Below are positions 1 to 14,539 of a stretch of DNA of 64,000 nucleotides, one piece after another. A model generated the notes under the pieces. The model was not told the DNA's origin. It did no database searches and saw only the letters and a program-made list of their open reading frames with translations. The DNA lies in assembly GCF_014805625.2 (NCBI RefSeq), contig NW_023998415.1, positions 3,172,273 through 3,236,272 on the forward strand, given 5' to 3'. Numbering within the stretch: the first letter of the stretch is position 1; every line of letters starts with the position of its first letter. The stretch comes from Glossina fuscipes (Eukaryota; Arthropoda; Insecta; Diptera; Glossinidae). The translations under genes and the position numbers were made by a program.

Positions 1-706
1 ATATATATATATATATATAGCCAGTCAAGTTATGTAAATTTGCCGAAATAATTGATTGGTGAAAGTTTGAGATTATGTTTAATCACACGCGCAGTGAAAT
101 ACCGCTTGTATGCGAATAAACTTTCAATTGAGCCGTCGGGTGGACTTTGTCCCCGATTGGTTTGCGGAAAAGCTTGGAGATTAAAATCTACGCAAAGAAC
201 TTTCCGAAAACACTTCTAATACACACTTGCAATTGCAGCGTTTGTATGCACAGGCTTCTTAATAATTTGCAAAATCTTTCCTTGACCTGTAGACCGTAAA
301 ATAAGGAAATGCATGGAAAGTACACGTTGTTTCCTTTAATTTTCAAAGTGTAATTAAAAAAACATGTATACCACAGCTTACAAGCACAGATCAGAGACTG
401 TATAATGTATTTGACTAGGAGAAGGTTTGGAGCTTGTATTTATATAGAAAAGTCAATTAATTTGTATATCTATAGCTTAAGTGCATTCGTTTCATTATTA
501 ATAATGCAAGCGTGGGGATTCAGTCATTCAGGAAGAAAATGATAGCAACAAAAAAAACAAAGTATTTATTCCCTTGATATGCTAATATCTCATTCAGCCT
601 TTAGATAGTGTTCAGCTGTCAAAAGAGCCTGAAGTTCTCTACAAACTCCAAAGCACTCGCTACAATAAGTACTTTATACTCAAAGGTTTGAAGGAGTAAC
701 TGGCAC

Positions 707-732
707 GTGTGTGTGTGTGTGTGTGTATATAT
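707..732 (+). repeat. (GT)n/(AT)n microsatellite
   Basis: About ten GT units running into TATATATAT. Confidence 0.9.
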
Positions 733-1071
733 ATTTTTATGTAATTCAATTCTGTTTTTCTTTCTTTCTTTTACTTTAGTTTTGCACTTTATAAAATTTA
801 GTTTATAAAAATAAAAATTAACGAGAAGAAAAACAAGCAAATTTTATAAAAAATGCATACATGCCCCATGAACACATTGCGCTGATATACCCGCTAGTAA
901 TATAAACAACAGTACACATGCAATACGGCATACATCGTGGAATGACAGAAAGTTGAAAGTGTCACAAAAGCACACAAAAACACATACATCAACATAAACG
1001 TATGCTTGGCTATGTAAAAATTGTAACGACACATAACTAAATAAAAAATATATTTGCATGAAGAGGAACAA

Positions 1072-1074
<3 letters not shown>

Positions 1075-1111
<37 letters not shown>

Positions 1112-1156
1112 ATGCACATATAGATATCACGTCACGTTTTATATATATATATATCT
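1075..1156 (+). repeat. two (AT)n microsatellites
   Basis: AT runs at about 1075-1103 and 1141-1155, separated by GTATGTGTATGCACATATAG. Confidence 0.9.
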
Positions 1157-3415
1157 CATTCTTCTAAAACTACTCAGTGCGCAAATGAAGTACAGGAACA
1201 TTGAGCTTATGATTCTGTTAATTAAATATTTAACTTCTGAGTTCTGAGAGACAAATTTCAGTTAATATTAACAAAAAACATTTCATAATTTTATAACTTT
1301 AGTGAAAGCAGATGTCAACATAATATCAAAAAAATATTTATTATGATACAAATGTGTACAGAGTGAAGGATATATGCGTGCATGTATCCATGAATTTCTT
1401 AATATAGGTATTATATGAAGAAGACAAGTTGAAATAAAAAATCATTTAAGCCAACGTTTAAATGAATGAAAAAAAAAAAAGTGAAAAAGTTTTGCACTAA
1501 AAAAAAAACAAGTTTAATTTAAAAACATAATTATGGAAACAAAATTAGCAAAAAAACTTAATGGACGCTTTAATTACTAGGTGCCATACTAATACTACCA
1601 ACACAACATATGTCACACTCTACAAGGTTGGTACTCTGCAGACTATGCATTCAATTTGCTTTTCTTTTTCAATTTTTTAGGCGATCATTGCAATGGTAAT
1701 TGCCTTTTCATAAGTAATTCTTTACGGATTTAAGTCAAAAATTTTGATTTTGCTCAGCATAATATTGCTTTTAAAACCCCTAAGCATACTGTGCTCTCTA
1801 AGCAGTTTTGAATGAAAACGATTTTAGGAGTACATTCACCTATGTTTCCTAGATTCTAATTTTGCTGCCTTATTGTGAGCTCAATCAGTGACAGACGGCT
1901 AAACACATATTTCTGCTATACTTCGCTAAAACTGATCTTATGATCTGTTTGCGCTTCTTTGGGATTTCGGCGTTTAAGTATAAGTGTGGAGAGTTCAAAG
2001 AACATGACTTACTTACAATCTAATCTTGAGCAGATTATAATTATAGATTTTCATGATGATAGTAGAGTATATATGTATCTATATATATATATATATAAAT
2101 ATATTATTATATTTTATTCTATTTTATTATATATATAATATATTATATTTATACATCTATAAATGTATGTATATTCAATATATAATTGTATTACAATAGA
2201 ACAAATACATTATATTAATCTTTATTGAATTGTTTAAAAATTAAAATTAAAGACGACATTATTAGATTAAAAAGACATATATATTATTTAAACGTTTATA
2301 CATATATTTATATATTTATATTTGGTATATTGAGTAAAATGATGAATTCGAAGGCTACTGAGTGGTTTTCCCTTCCCAGCTTCAAGCATCACGAATTTTC
2401 CGAAATTTGCCAAAAATCAGTCCAGAGAAATCGATCAGCAGGTCGCGAAAATCACTAAAACTTGCGAAATTTTTAAAAACCTTCTTCTAAAAAAAAGAAA
2501 AAAAAATAGTAATTTTTAACGAACTATTATAAATGAATATTTTGATACTAATGTAGGTTACTTTTTATTAATTTTAAAATTTTTTTAAATAGAAAAAAGT
2601 AAGAATTTCGTTTATAGAAGAATATAATAGAAAATGATAATGGAGAAGAAATATTATTAAAAGGAGTATTTTGCTAAAATTAGTTCTATATATAAATTTT
2701 TATTAGGAATTAAATAACTTATTTTGAATAAAAAAATTGTTTCATTAAAAATTCACCCGCAATTTAGTAGAAAAATAATAATTTAAGTAAAAATTCTTAA
2801 AATTTTCTATAATTGAGTGTGAAACGAAAATATTAAATTATATTATATTAGATTAAATTATAAATTATGATATTAAAATATTAATAATTGGAAAGAATTT
2901 ACTTATTTTAATTCAATTAATAAAATTGATTATATAAGGATTTTAAAAATTGCGAAAATTAAATAAATTATAAATATTACGATAAAATTTATAATTCTGA
3001 TTTATTTTTGTTAAAAAAAGTATAAACGGAAATTAAAAGAAAATATAAAAGAAATATGTGCAAAAAATTTGAAATAGTTTTATACAATTTAATGGGAAAG
3101 AAGCAAAGCTAGGCCTGTAAAAAAACTTTAATTTTTTGATTGACATTTCAAAGTTTCGTTGTCAGTTTTGCCTCAAGATATAAGATTTGATACAAAGCGA
3201 CCGAAACGATGGCAGGCAGATACAAGCAGAAGTTTTATGAAAGTTGAGTAGAGATTTTAGTGTTCGTTGCGCCCTCACTCATGGTCTAATAGCCTAAGCC
3301 TTCTAAGCCTTCGTACCGCCAGAATTTTTTACAATTTTCTATATAGTTTGTATCACAACGCAATCAAGTTTCTGTTTTCATTTCAGGAGTAGATCGTTAA
3401 GCTTCTCGATGAAAT

Positions 3416-3753
3416 TGTAATTCTTTTTCCCAATTTCTTTCCTTTTCTTTTCATTTCTGTTCGTTTCTATTCCTTCCTTTTCGTTTCGTTTCGTTTCTTT
3501 CTTTTCTTTTTTTTTTTTTCTTCTCTTTCATTTTCTTTTTTTTCTTTCCTGTTCTTTACCTTGCTTTTCTTTTCTTTCCTTTTCTTTCCTTTTTATTTTC
3601 CTTTCTGTTCTTTTCTTTTCTCATCTTTTCATTTCTTATTCTTTCTTGTTTCTCTTCTCCCTTATTTTTTCTTTTTCTTCTTTTCTTTTCTTTTCTTTTC
3701 CTTTCTTTTCCTTTATTTCCTTGTCTTTCTTTTCTTCTTCTTTCTTTCAATGT
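3416..3753 (+). repeat. polypyrimidine (TTTTC/TTTCC) tract
   Basis: About 330 bp of almost pure T and C on the plus strand in TTTTC and TTTCC words, with rare A or G interruptions. It yields open frames in both directions (F/S/L on plus, K/E/R on minus) that are composition artefacts. Such tracts can form intramolecular triplexes (known property; not shown here). Confidence 0.9.
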
Positions 3754-6194
3754 AAGAAAACCAGTAACTATTTCTTTTCGTAATTCGGAACTAAACGAAA
3801 CACTTTTCATAATATATAAAAGAGTTTGGTGGCAGTAGTTTGTTTCGAGTTCCGTAGATTTGTTTGTAAGTGGAGCACCTTTGCTGCTCATAAACATTAT
3901 TTTCATATTCTAACTTAAACGATTTTTTGTCTCCGTACATACAAACAACAGATATATACAAATATAGAAATAAATACACATGCATGAACATATGCACACA
4001 CTCACACATATATATATATAAAGTACTTGTTAAATGTTTTTTAAATTTTTTCTGTGTGTGTGCTTAGATAAATATTTTGATTTGTTTTTTGTTTTGCTGG
4101 GCGTCAATAAATTATTTGATTCTGACATTTCCAGCAAAATGTCGTTCCATCAAATAAAATGATTTTTATTTCCAACGCCATTTGTTTTGCGCATACTAAT
4201 TTTGTCCTACCGTTTGTTAACGGAGATAAGAAATACGCACGAATGTTGCTGACCCTTGTACATACATACACGAGGTTTAGTCACGAGTTTGCGGTTTCTT
4301 TCAATTTGATTGGAGGTCTACCAAGATGACGGTCAGGAGATAATTAAAAGAGGGGAACCTTGTGACATTTATTAATTCAATTGAAGTTAATTAACTTTTG
4401 GAAATAAGTCAAAATTTTGATAGCTAGCGATAAGAAAAGAAACAAGGATTGATAACTAAGTAAACGATGAATAAAATAAAAATGAAACAAAGTACTGGCA
4501 TTAAGAAAAATATTTTAAACAGTCTCTCTCAAAAAAAGACACGTGGTACAGATGATCCGTAAATCAGGTTTTCCAGTCGTTTTGGAAATTTGCTTTCCGA
4601 TGAATTACTCAAAGGCTAGAACAAGTTGAATAAATTAATACATGTATGAAATATTATTCAGATTATTCTAATTTTTACCCGTACCAAAACGCAGCAGGCA
4701 GTGGGCTGATCCCGATTGTCCAACTTGAAAGTTACCAAAAAAATCGAAATCGTTCATAAAGGTTTGACCATTGGTTCGGTGTTGGATGAAAAGTAATTTT
4801 GTGAACTGTTTAATTGTAAAAAAAGTAAATAAAAATTATAATAAGAGAATATTATTGAAGCCTTTTGGATGAGATGGATGCATACAAAATAAGGTTCTCG
4901 TTTAGTGGATCGTCACAAAATAGTATTCCTCTAAAAACTAAGTTGAAATATTAACAGTAGTGAGTCGTCCGTCGTATCTAAACTCTCTCGAGTTTCACTA
5001 GTTTTTCTTTTTTGTCAAACCAAGAATCTACATATGGGCCTGGAGATAAGAATTAAGAGCTTAAAGAGCGGTATAAATGAACTCTCTGAAAAATTGCTGA
5101 AAAACATATCGTCAATCACAATAAGTAAAAGTTCACTCACAATAATCTAACTGACAATTAGAATAATGTATATATGTGTCGAGAGCAAATAATATAACTT
5201 TCAGTTAAGAATGTCAGTTAAATGATTTGTTTTGTTATCTTTTAGGCGATGGGCATCTGAAACTCGACCTAGATCGAATAGAGCTTATAATTGTCGTTTT
5301 TAAGGTATATGGATGTTGCACGTTTTCATTCAATGTCATTATATGTACTTTCCACGGCTTAGCAAGAAGTAAGTGAGTAGCCTATGGGTTTACATATACC
5401 CCTAAAAGAAAAAAAAATCGGTTTAATTTGAGTATTTGCCTAACAAAACAGCATAACATAACTGAACTATCATTATTTGATTAGAAAAGTTTTCCCTTAT
5501 ACCTGGTAATTGTTTTTAATTTTCACTGAAAAAAAAAAAAACCATAGTTGGACTACTGCACCCAATTGCATTTAGGGAAAAAAACTACTTGGGGGAAAAG
5601 TTTGTTCAGTAGATTTAATTAATTCCATTGTATTGTGTACGTGATTCTATAGACAATAGGTAACGGATTCAAAAAAAGCAGCAAAATGTTATGCGCAGCA
5701 AAAAATTTACCGGAAGTGCTTGCGGAGATAATAGAAATTGGTTTGTGTTGGCCAAATTAAACAAAGCAAAAAAAAAGGGCGCTTGAAAATCAAAAATGTA
5801 TTCCTGACCATTAACTGATTGACTGTGTTTGGAACTATTAACGGTACTCCGACCTAATGTATGTAAAATGCATGAAAACCACACAGTGTCACGCAGCTCA
5901 AGCATAAGGAATACATGTCAGTCAATTGGATTAAAAAAAAAAAATAAATAAATAAAGCGCTTCCGTAATAAAAGCCGTTTATAATATTAATTACTTTCTG
6001 CAGTGACAATATATCATTGGAGCCGTGTAGAGTATAAAAATGTGTTTTGCAAAGTTAGATTTTATTAAAAGAATTTATTTAAAACATTGCTGAATGGTAC
6101 GGTATCACATGTATCTTGACATTTAATGATTTATATTTTGAAATTTGAAAATCGCGATTGAAGTGAGAAATGATATCAAATTTCATTTCTTTTA
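3754..6194. other. non-coding DNA, nothing recognised
   Basis: Mixed-composition DNA with short A-runs. The longest frames are under 80 codons with no motif. Confidence 0.65.
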
Positions 6195-6590
6195 TGTTTA
6201 CACCCATTACACTAAGATGGGGTTTCATAATGATTGTAACACCCAAAACGAGGCTTCAAAGGCCATATAAAGTATATGTATTCTTGATCAGCGTGAAATC
6301 CCGAATTGAATTAATCATGTCTGTCCGTTTGTGAGTTGTTTATTCTTGGCATTCTCCTGGTCGCAAAAATGAAGATATCGACTTTAAATTTGGTGGAAAC
6401 ATTGGAAGGTTCAGAAAATGGACCGAATTGGTCAGGGCAGAAGCTCGCTTTTTAACAGAAGGCAAACAAGACGGAATGTGTAGAACTATCTTGTATAGTT
6501 TCTTAAATGAAGATATATTATCTGCCTAAAAATGGGTCGATTCTAAAACGAATATGGTATCCACCGTGACTTGGTGGATTAATTTTTTCT
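6195..6590 (+). repeat. dispersed repeat family A, copy 1
   Basis: Degenerate copy of a non-coding repeat. Landmarks in order: TACACCCATTACA start, CACCCAAAACGAGGCTTC, a TATATGTATTCTTGATCAGC block, CATGTCTGTCCGTTTG, and CGCAAAAATGAAGATATCGA at about 6362. The same order recurs in copies 3, 4 and 9 and, inverted, in the minus-strand copies. Confidence 0.6.
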
Positions 6591-6875
6591 TAAAATATTA
6601 AGTAGTAACCAGCGATATGTGTATCAGATAAAACAACTTGGAGAGTAGAATGCGAAAAGCATAGCGGTGGATATGCGAGACTTGGTCCCGTGGAATATAA
6701 TTTTTTTAATTTGTTGTTATTTTTTTAAAAACAGAATCACTTAGGGAATATGTTCTTTGTGACCAATCGATAAGTGTTACGTCTACGCCGATTGCAGCTG
6801 GGACCAAAGAGAACTCTAACGCGCTAATCAAATATTTAGACGATTTTAACTTCATTATACGAAAAGTGTAGAAAA

Positions 6876-6883
6876 GCGAAAAA

Positions 6884-6922
<39 letters not shown>

Positions 6923-6944
6923 GGAGCGAAAGAGAGAAAGAAAA
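6876..6944 (+). repeat. GA-rich tract
   Basis: Runs of GAGAGA interrupted by AAA, flanked by non-repetitive DNA. In flies such GAGA runs can bind GAGA factor, but nothing else here points to a promoter. Confidence 0.85.
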
Positions 6945-7332
6945 AGCTGGGGTGAATATTTGCTAGATGTCTTATCGAAACAATATACTACATACGCAAA
7001 AAATTTCATTAAGTTTGAGCGGACGACAGCTGATAACTGGAGAAGACTTTCGTACCAATGTCTTAGATGAATATGAGAAGTTTTTTTTCTTACTAAGTTT
7101 CTGGGCTCCAGAAAATATTTTCGATTTTTAAAGATAGGAATATCCCTCGATGTTTTTGGGGAGGGGAATATTTATATATACATATTATTTTACGGTTTAT
7201 ATTAAAAGATGTTCATCCTCGCTGAAGTGATGCTATTATAATTGATTTGAATTTTTAGTTTCTGCTGCTTATATAACGAATAAAATAAAATCTATTCGTT
7301 TTGAAGAATACTGATTTCTTGTTGCCACCATA

Positions 7333-7382
7333 TCTGGAGAATGGTAATGATGATGACGATAATGATAATGATAATAATCATG
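7333..7382 (+). repeat. imperfect (GAT/AAT) microsatellite
   Basis: Repeated GATGAT, GATAAT and AATAAT words, about 45 bp. Confidence 0.7.
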
Positions 7383-10231
7383 TCATTGAGAAGTAATAGT
7401 TTTTCTTCTTCTCTGTATACACGAGTTCCTTGCAAACCCATACAAACGTATTCTACGTACTTGTGTAAACTCTTTATAAGTTTTTATTTTGTATCCATAT
7501 ATATAGAGTGATAAGCTAAATCAAATATGAGAAATATTAAGAATAAAAGGGGAAAAAAATCGAAAAACTGTTGCAACCGTTTCGATTTTGTTTGTTTTAA
7601 GCAACGAAAGTGAGTCAATGAAACATATGAGAAAATTGAAACTGAAACAATATTGGCACGAGAAGAGTGTGTCACTGTTTACTCAATTCAATCTGTTGAA
7701 AATTGTTTCATTTTGTTTGCTTAGTCTTATAAGTGAAAGGAAGACAAGCGTTACGTAGAGAAAGTGAGAATAAATTTACTTCAGTTCAAGGCAATCGAGT
7801 CAACCTTTAAAAAAGTCAGAAGAAGAGAATAGCAGAGCAGAGAACAGCAAATTGATTACTTAATATATACATAAATAGTAGAACAAACGATACTTAACAA
7901 TATTAATATTAGATGCTTAGTTAAGTTTACATTTTTATTTTTACATGAGCATGAATTGCAGGTAATACATTTTTTTTATTATCATAACTAATGAACGGAA
8001 GAGAATCGAAAAGAACAAAAATGAGAAGATGATGATGACGATGAGTTGATGGGAGATCGTATGAGGAGGTGAATATTTTACTCTTTATAACTTTAATAAA
8101 AAACGGAAATTCCGCTTTAAAATTTTCCTTACCTTAGCATTTGAGTTTGGCTAAAACATTCTCTCTCATTATTTACTCCAAGAAATTTTAAATACTTTCT
8201 TTCATATGAAAAAGATTTAAAGATTTAAAATTATTGGAGCAAAAGGAAAAAATACGTATTTAAGAAATTATTTAAATTACCAAAGTTTAAGATATTTAAT
8301 ATTATTAACGACATAATTGCTCTTAACAATATGCAATGAAATATGCTGATTACAATAATTAGTTCAGCATCGTTGGCTCGATACAAGTTGTTGCTCGATA
8401 TAAGTATACATAAGACTGATGCTTGGAAACATTTTGCAATTGATAAGCATTCATACGCTACTATAGGCAAAGACGTGTTAATAGCGAAAATTTTTTCTGG
8501 TAACTCACATGAACACGGCAAACAGTTTAGATGGTAAACTAAACTATTTTCAAAGTAAAACACAAAACGACAACGTGGAACGTATTGAAAAAATGATATC
8601 TGACAATTCATTTAAATAAGTTAAAACTTGAGGTAAATCAATACGTTTAATGCGTTTGATTGTGAAAAATGAAAGCAGTTTAGTAGAACGACGTCAGGTA
8701 AGCCTTTGACTACGGTAAACTTGCAAAAAGTTGATATTTTGCTTTCTCTTTGGGTACATTGGTCTAAATTTGAAATAAAACATTTACGATACGTTTACGC
8801 GGATGAGTGACGCAGTTTGCAAAATTTTATTAATAAAAAAATTAGTTATCTTAATTTAATTAAAATGGCAATTTCCCTAACAAAGTAATGGGGACTCGCC
8901 GACATGAATGCATTCACTCGGAGCCTGCTAAAGAATATATGAGTATTTTATGGGGCCTTTGAGGCGTATTTCTTGGTGCCATGTAGAGGACCTTAATATT
9001 CAAAATACATACCAGAAAAGTATTTAGCATAGGAACCCATTTAATTGCATGGTTTTCCAATAAAGATCGCACGCCAGGGACTTTTAATTTGAAAATGTGA
9101 ATTTTTTTGCCGTTTGGCAAATTGCATCGCGCCTTGCATTCCTCCGAAAATGACGCATAATTAAGATATTCTAATCGATATTAACATTTTTAGATACCTT
9201 ACACATCTAACATCCTCTTTCTATTTTCCGTACTTTTGATTCTCATATAATGGACATTATGAAATTTATAAGCTGATGTGCTTTTCACAAAATACTCAAT
9301 ACTTGCCTATCGAAACAAACCTGCTAATCCAAAATTTCGGGCTAACAGAATTGAAGTTTATCGTCAGTGTAAAATTTTCAACGATTAAATATTAGACACA
9401 TGTAAACGTCTTGAAGTCAACTCAAAAAATGAAAAGGAATGCATTGGGAAGTTGGGCGAGCACCTTTCAGTTGCCGTAAAAACAGCACTACTCAGCACTG
9501 TTCAGTATTGATCGCAGTAACTTTTAATGCTATAAAAAGATTATAAAGCAAATCGACTAAAAATATTTGAAATAATCGGAACAGAACAAAAAGATCGTGA
9601 AAAGACAAAAAGCAAACCAAACGACAGTTATTAGGTTTGAAAGAATGATTTGTATCTGATCGAACATGTTACATAAATTATAGGACAAAAAAAAAATTGC
9701 TTATAATTGAAAAAAAACCAAAATGTAATAAAAAAGTGTTTTATTAGTGGAAATAGAAAAAACTTTCAATACTTGCCGTTTGCAGTAAATCCATTAGATT
9801 GGTTAACGTTTCAACTGCTCGATCAGCATCACTTTTGCACTAGATTTTTAGGTGGCTCTGAAAAGTATGTTATATTATTAGAACAGTTATCATTAATTTT
9901 CTTCGATTTTCCCTCTTTCCTTTATCAGATAAATTGTTAATTTTATTTTAAGCAGTTGAGGTAAGATTCTGAACTTTTAACCTCGCCTTTGTGTTAATAC
10001 AAAAACAAAACGACGAGCAAGCAAAACTTTAATAGAGTGATGAGCGTAAGCATGAATTAAATTAAACATACAAGATAAATGAAATTCTTTCAGTAAATAA
10101 TATTTTCCTTTATATTGTGAAAACCCCAGAACAAGTCTTCCTAAACTCTTAATCGTTCAACTATTGCTCGATGTAAGGTTTAATGAGAGTTGAAAAAGTA
10201 ATGTAAACATATATAATATACATATGTAAAC

Positions 10232-10235
<4 letters not shown>

Positions 10236-10264
<29 letters not shown>
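10236..10264 (+). repeat. (AT)n microsatellite
   Basis: About 14 TA units, preceded by ACATATGTAAACATATG, which can pair with itself. Confidence 0.9.
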
Positions 10265-10268
<4 letters not shown>

Positions 10269-12550
10269 TAAACTAAACAATTTCGCTTGCATAACATGTA
10301 TAGGATGGATTCCTAATTTCATATAAATAGTTAAGTGTGGAGAAATATGTAGTCAATATTTTTTTTTCAAGACTTTTTCACTTTGTCAGTAGAAAGGACC
10401 AATACCTTTTTTCATTTCGAGGCAATTTCATTTTTCCGTTTCGTAGAGTAATAATTGAGCACAATACACGGGAAATAGGAACAGATTTAAAGAAAAAAGA
10501 AAAAATGACGGTAAAGAAATAAAAGATTGGGTTTGGTGCGGTAAAATCCAGCAGCTTGAGGATCGTGTTCACCTCAAATCAAATTCGACAGGAGAAGAGC
10601 ATGCATGAAGCAAACGAAGTTGGATTGAGAGGATATTTCTTCTCTCCTCTCTCTTCTCTGTTCTTTCTTTCTTTAATTTACATAGTCACACATCTATGAA
10701 ACTGTACCTTTGGTACCTTTGGAAGTTTGGTAGCAATTCTTCAGGCGTGCTGGTGGGATATAGCGCACAGATAGGTTAGGTATTTTTTTTTGTTCGCTTT
10801 CACTTTGCTTGCTACCTACTAGTAATAAATGCAGATTAAACGTTTTAGGATAGAAATTTGAACGCCTCTCGACGAAATTAAATAAATTGGATAAAATGAC
10901 ACGAATAACTGAGTCGGGAATCTTAAATAAATCTAAAGGATCTAAATGATGGAAGAGCAACTAGAAGACTTTACTGATACAGCGTCTAAACTGAATAAAT
11001 CGGTGCACCTTCGTGTGCGAGCATGTACATAGGCATACATACACTTGTATTTGTATGTACGTTTATGGGCGTATGTGGGAAAAACTTAAATGGTTTTTGT
11101 TTATTTTTCTAATATCAGTCGTTTAAGAACTCTTAATCTCCTCTCTCAGTTATATCGAAACTACAGAAAAAAAGAATTTTCATTTTTTTTTAAGTATCTG
11201 TCTATATACTCAGGCACTCTTTCAGGCATTCTTTCATCATGAAAGAATAATGTAGCTTTTGTGTAACTAGGGTAAGCTGGGTAGGTGGTTAAGTGTATCG
11301 TATGGCACGTATCAACTTTCTTAACTTTAAATTATCTCTGTGACTTTTTGACTTCTACGCTTAACGTACACTCGATGCACTATATGCAAAACGAGTACGT
11401 ATAGACGTGTGTATATATATATACATATATAGTATTTAAGTTTTGCTTTATAAAATGCCTGAGAAACCTGTGGTTATACAACAGCTGTGTTTATGTTTAC
11501 ATATTCGACTACAATTTCGTTAAACTATCTCTTGCACCCATGCTCTCCCTATGTCTACGTTTATTGCTGCATATATTATACGCTGCATATATACGTTGTA
11601 AAGCTCATGACTAGGTTGACTATCTGTACATATACATCTACGTAGGCACATTATTGAGCTACTGTTGCTTTACTTGGGTAAAATGCCTTGACTGTCTTTG
11701 TGTATATGTGTGAGCAAGAAATTCAAGCTTTGGAAGATGTACATACATAATTTCGTGTGTGTTTACATACTTATATGTAAATATGTTTTGACAGGACAGA
11801 CACATGTATTATACATACTTATGTCTGTTTACGTAGAAGTAGGCCTTTTATTTTCAACGTCAATATGACTTTTGTAAAAGTAGGAGCTACATATACGCAT
11901 ACACAAGCACATACACTCCCTTATATTTACACGTCTGTACATTTGCCTATATGTGTACAAGTTTGTGCCCTTTCTCTATCTTCATTTCTATTACCGAAAG
12001 GTGGACATGAACTATTTCTCTTATTTCGTTTGTAGCGCCCGTAAACACACATTAGAGATTCTTTGCATCTACACTTAGGTACTTAGCTTGTGTAACATTT
12101 TTTTTTTAAACTTGTTTAATTTTAAACGAATACCTTCTCTCATATATCTTTTCGTGGGCGCGTGCTTCCAATCTGAATAAAGTCAGTTTTAGCTTTCGTT
12201 CGCTTATCCTTGTATTGTATTTTTATTTACGTTTGTATGAGTGTATGTCTGTCTATATTACCGTTTTTGTCCATTTCAACGACGTTATAGTTGACATAGC
12301 GTTTGAAAATACTTCGGTTCAAAATTGCAAATGTTCAGCGATCCGCCTATACAAAGATACATATAAAAGATCAAAAATAATTGAAATCATGTCTATTAAA
12401 TACTTGACAGTATTTATATCAATAATTTACATTCTATCGCGTACATTAGGCATCGATTTTAACATGAGTATGAATCAAAGTCGAGATATGTAATTAATGT
12501 AAATAGGCGAATTGACACGCCCACACACAGTTGTTTATGCGTATGCGTTT

Positions 12551-12594
12551 GGTGTGTGGGGAGCGGGCCGGAGAGGGGGGGGAGGGGGGGGGGT
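12551..12594 (+). repeat. G-rich tract, potential G-quadruplex
   Basis: GGTGTGTGGGGAGCGGGCC is followed by GAG, eight G, A, ten G and TGTGTC. At least four runs of three or more G lie within about 40 bp, and it is the most GC-rich spot in this AT-rich window. (Known: such arrangements can fold as quadruplexes.). Confidence 0.85.
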
Positions 12595-14539
12595 GTGTCA
12601 AAAGTTCCGTATAAGACTTTCACAACTTTCGTACTTGTTTTGTTTTCTCTTCTTATTACTTTTGTAAATTTTAAGTCGGAGAAATAATTTTTCATTTAAA
12701 ATTCTGCTGCAACTTGAGCAATATTTAAAAGTAGTCATAGCATTAGATATAAAATATATGTATATGGAAAGAAACAAGCATTTACGTTTATCTATGTTTA
12801 ATGTTGTTAGTATTGTTGCTGTTTTCATCTCATTTTAAGATTTTTGAAAAGTAAATCCTTAGAAAACTAAGTCAAGTTTACATACTTCATAATGATTAAT
12901 GTATAAGTTCGTCTTGTTTTTTGATTTCTTCTTCGTTTTATTACATGTTTATTGTAAGTTTAAGTTTTTAGTTTCGCAATCTTAAAGAAAACATTCGGTA
13001 TTTAAATTCATCGGTACTGTGAATATGTGCAATATCTAAAAGGTCTATATAAAAAAGGATTTGAGGCTAACCACAAAAATGGATTTAGTCTTAGCCATAA
13101 CGTCCGTGCATATCAGTATGAATTGAATAAGCAAGGAAACATTGTACGGGTGAGAAAGAGAGGGAGAGGCGGATTGTATTTTTTATATTTGCTAGGTTCG
13201 CAGCAGGCGAGTTTTTTATTAAGGATAAACAAAGTCATGAAAAGTGGTTTTTTTTTTTTTTCTTTTTCAGTGGAAAAAGCGATGAAATTTTATTTCGAAG
13301 TATTTCCTCTTTCTGGCATTGCGTGAACACATGCAACAAAAGGAGATCTGGCCTATTTAGATTAGCTATGTAGGAATGAAAGCTCCGCTTAGACAGACTA
13401 AATATTTATTGCTTGAAATACGTTTGCATCAAAATTGGGATCATCAGGTGAACGCTGCGAGGTTAGTAACTTGGGATACCAAAACTCAGTTCTGTTAATG
13501 TTACGTGGGCAGATTTGGCGATATGAAGCCAAACGACAAAAAGCATTTTGTCGTTTCGTATACGATAGCTGTTTTTACTGTAACGATCGACGATTTTGCA
13601 TTAGTCTATATTGAGGCAGTTTTGTTGTGAGTCACTACCGTCAGCTAATCTCTTTAAATGGAAGTACCAACGGTGGGCCGGCTTTAGTGTCCAGGTTAAG
13701 GGATGTTTTGACAGCTTTTGGCGTTATTGTTAGCCGCTTGACCTTCACTTTTCTTGCCTTTTGAGGCAAGACTTAGACTGTTAGGTAACTTTAAAAACTT
13801 TAAAAATAGTCAAACACAAAGTAAGACCACCTCTTACAGAACCCGATAACTTTGTCCTTTATACACTGAATGGTATGTGTGCGAATTGTAGTAGGTGTCG
13901 TTTTTTCGATACATTTTTGTACTAAAGAAGTTTTCCTTTTCTGACGTTTCCTTTGACGATTCCATTACATCTTTCATTCAGGTCATGGAAAAGTTCTGTA
14001 GTCTGACATTCGAACAGAATGGCATAGTAGGTTAAAGTGCGTGCATTCTTTACCATATTCTATATTAGGCTTAATGCGTGTTTTTATAATTTTCCAATTA
14101 TTAGTCCTTTAGTCTCCGAAATGGTCGTGCCGAAGGTTTCTTGGGTGCTATTGCATAGCTACCATAACTTGTTTCATATGTAGAAATAATTTTGTGAGAA
14201 ACTATCAGATTAGCTAAGAACTCTTTTATGAGTCGATTCGTTCTTTATTATAACGAAAGTAATGAAAATATAATTGGATGATATCTATGATGATGATTTT
14301 CGTCAAAGGCTTGGAATAATATATTTTTTTTTTATTATATTTCATATGTCTTGAATATATGATATGATAGATATATATATATATATATATAGGTATTGTT
14401 GCGAATAATATTTAGAGTAAATAAATGAACAAAGAGAATCAGTAATTAATTAAATTTAACTTAATATACAAAAAAATAAAAAGAAATACTGATATCATAT
14501 ACTTTTTTCATGATTTGAACTACTTTGACTACATTGAAG

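Larger units (their letters stand above)
1..3415. other. AT-rich non-coding DNA
   Basis: Begins inside an (AT)n run. Very A/T-rich from about 2040 to 3060, with almost no GC-containing words. A 77-codon frame at 2225-2458 holds a slightly more GC-rich last third (from 2341) but has no splice context or recognisable motif. I see no gene here. Confidence 0.7.
6945..14539. other. non-coding DNA with microsatellites
   Basis: AT-rich DNA with TATGTACATATG-type words, especially 11000-12000, which is common in fly introns and intergenic DNA. The 126-codon minus frame at 8231-8611 is F/L/I-rich and overlaps an equally open frame on the other strand; no motif supports either. Confidence 0.65.

Noticed and set aside
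3556..3906. 116-codon minus-strand frame rich in K, E and R
   Set aside because: It is the translation of the polypyrimidine tract; no complexity or motif beyond the repeat.
8231..8611. 126-codon minus-strand frame
   Set aside because: F/I/L-rich, no motif, and overlapped by an open frame on the other strand; consistent with chance in AT-rich DNA.
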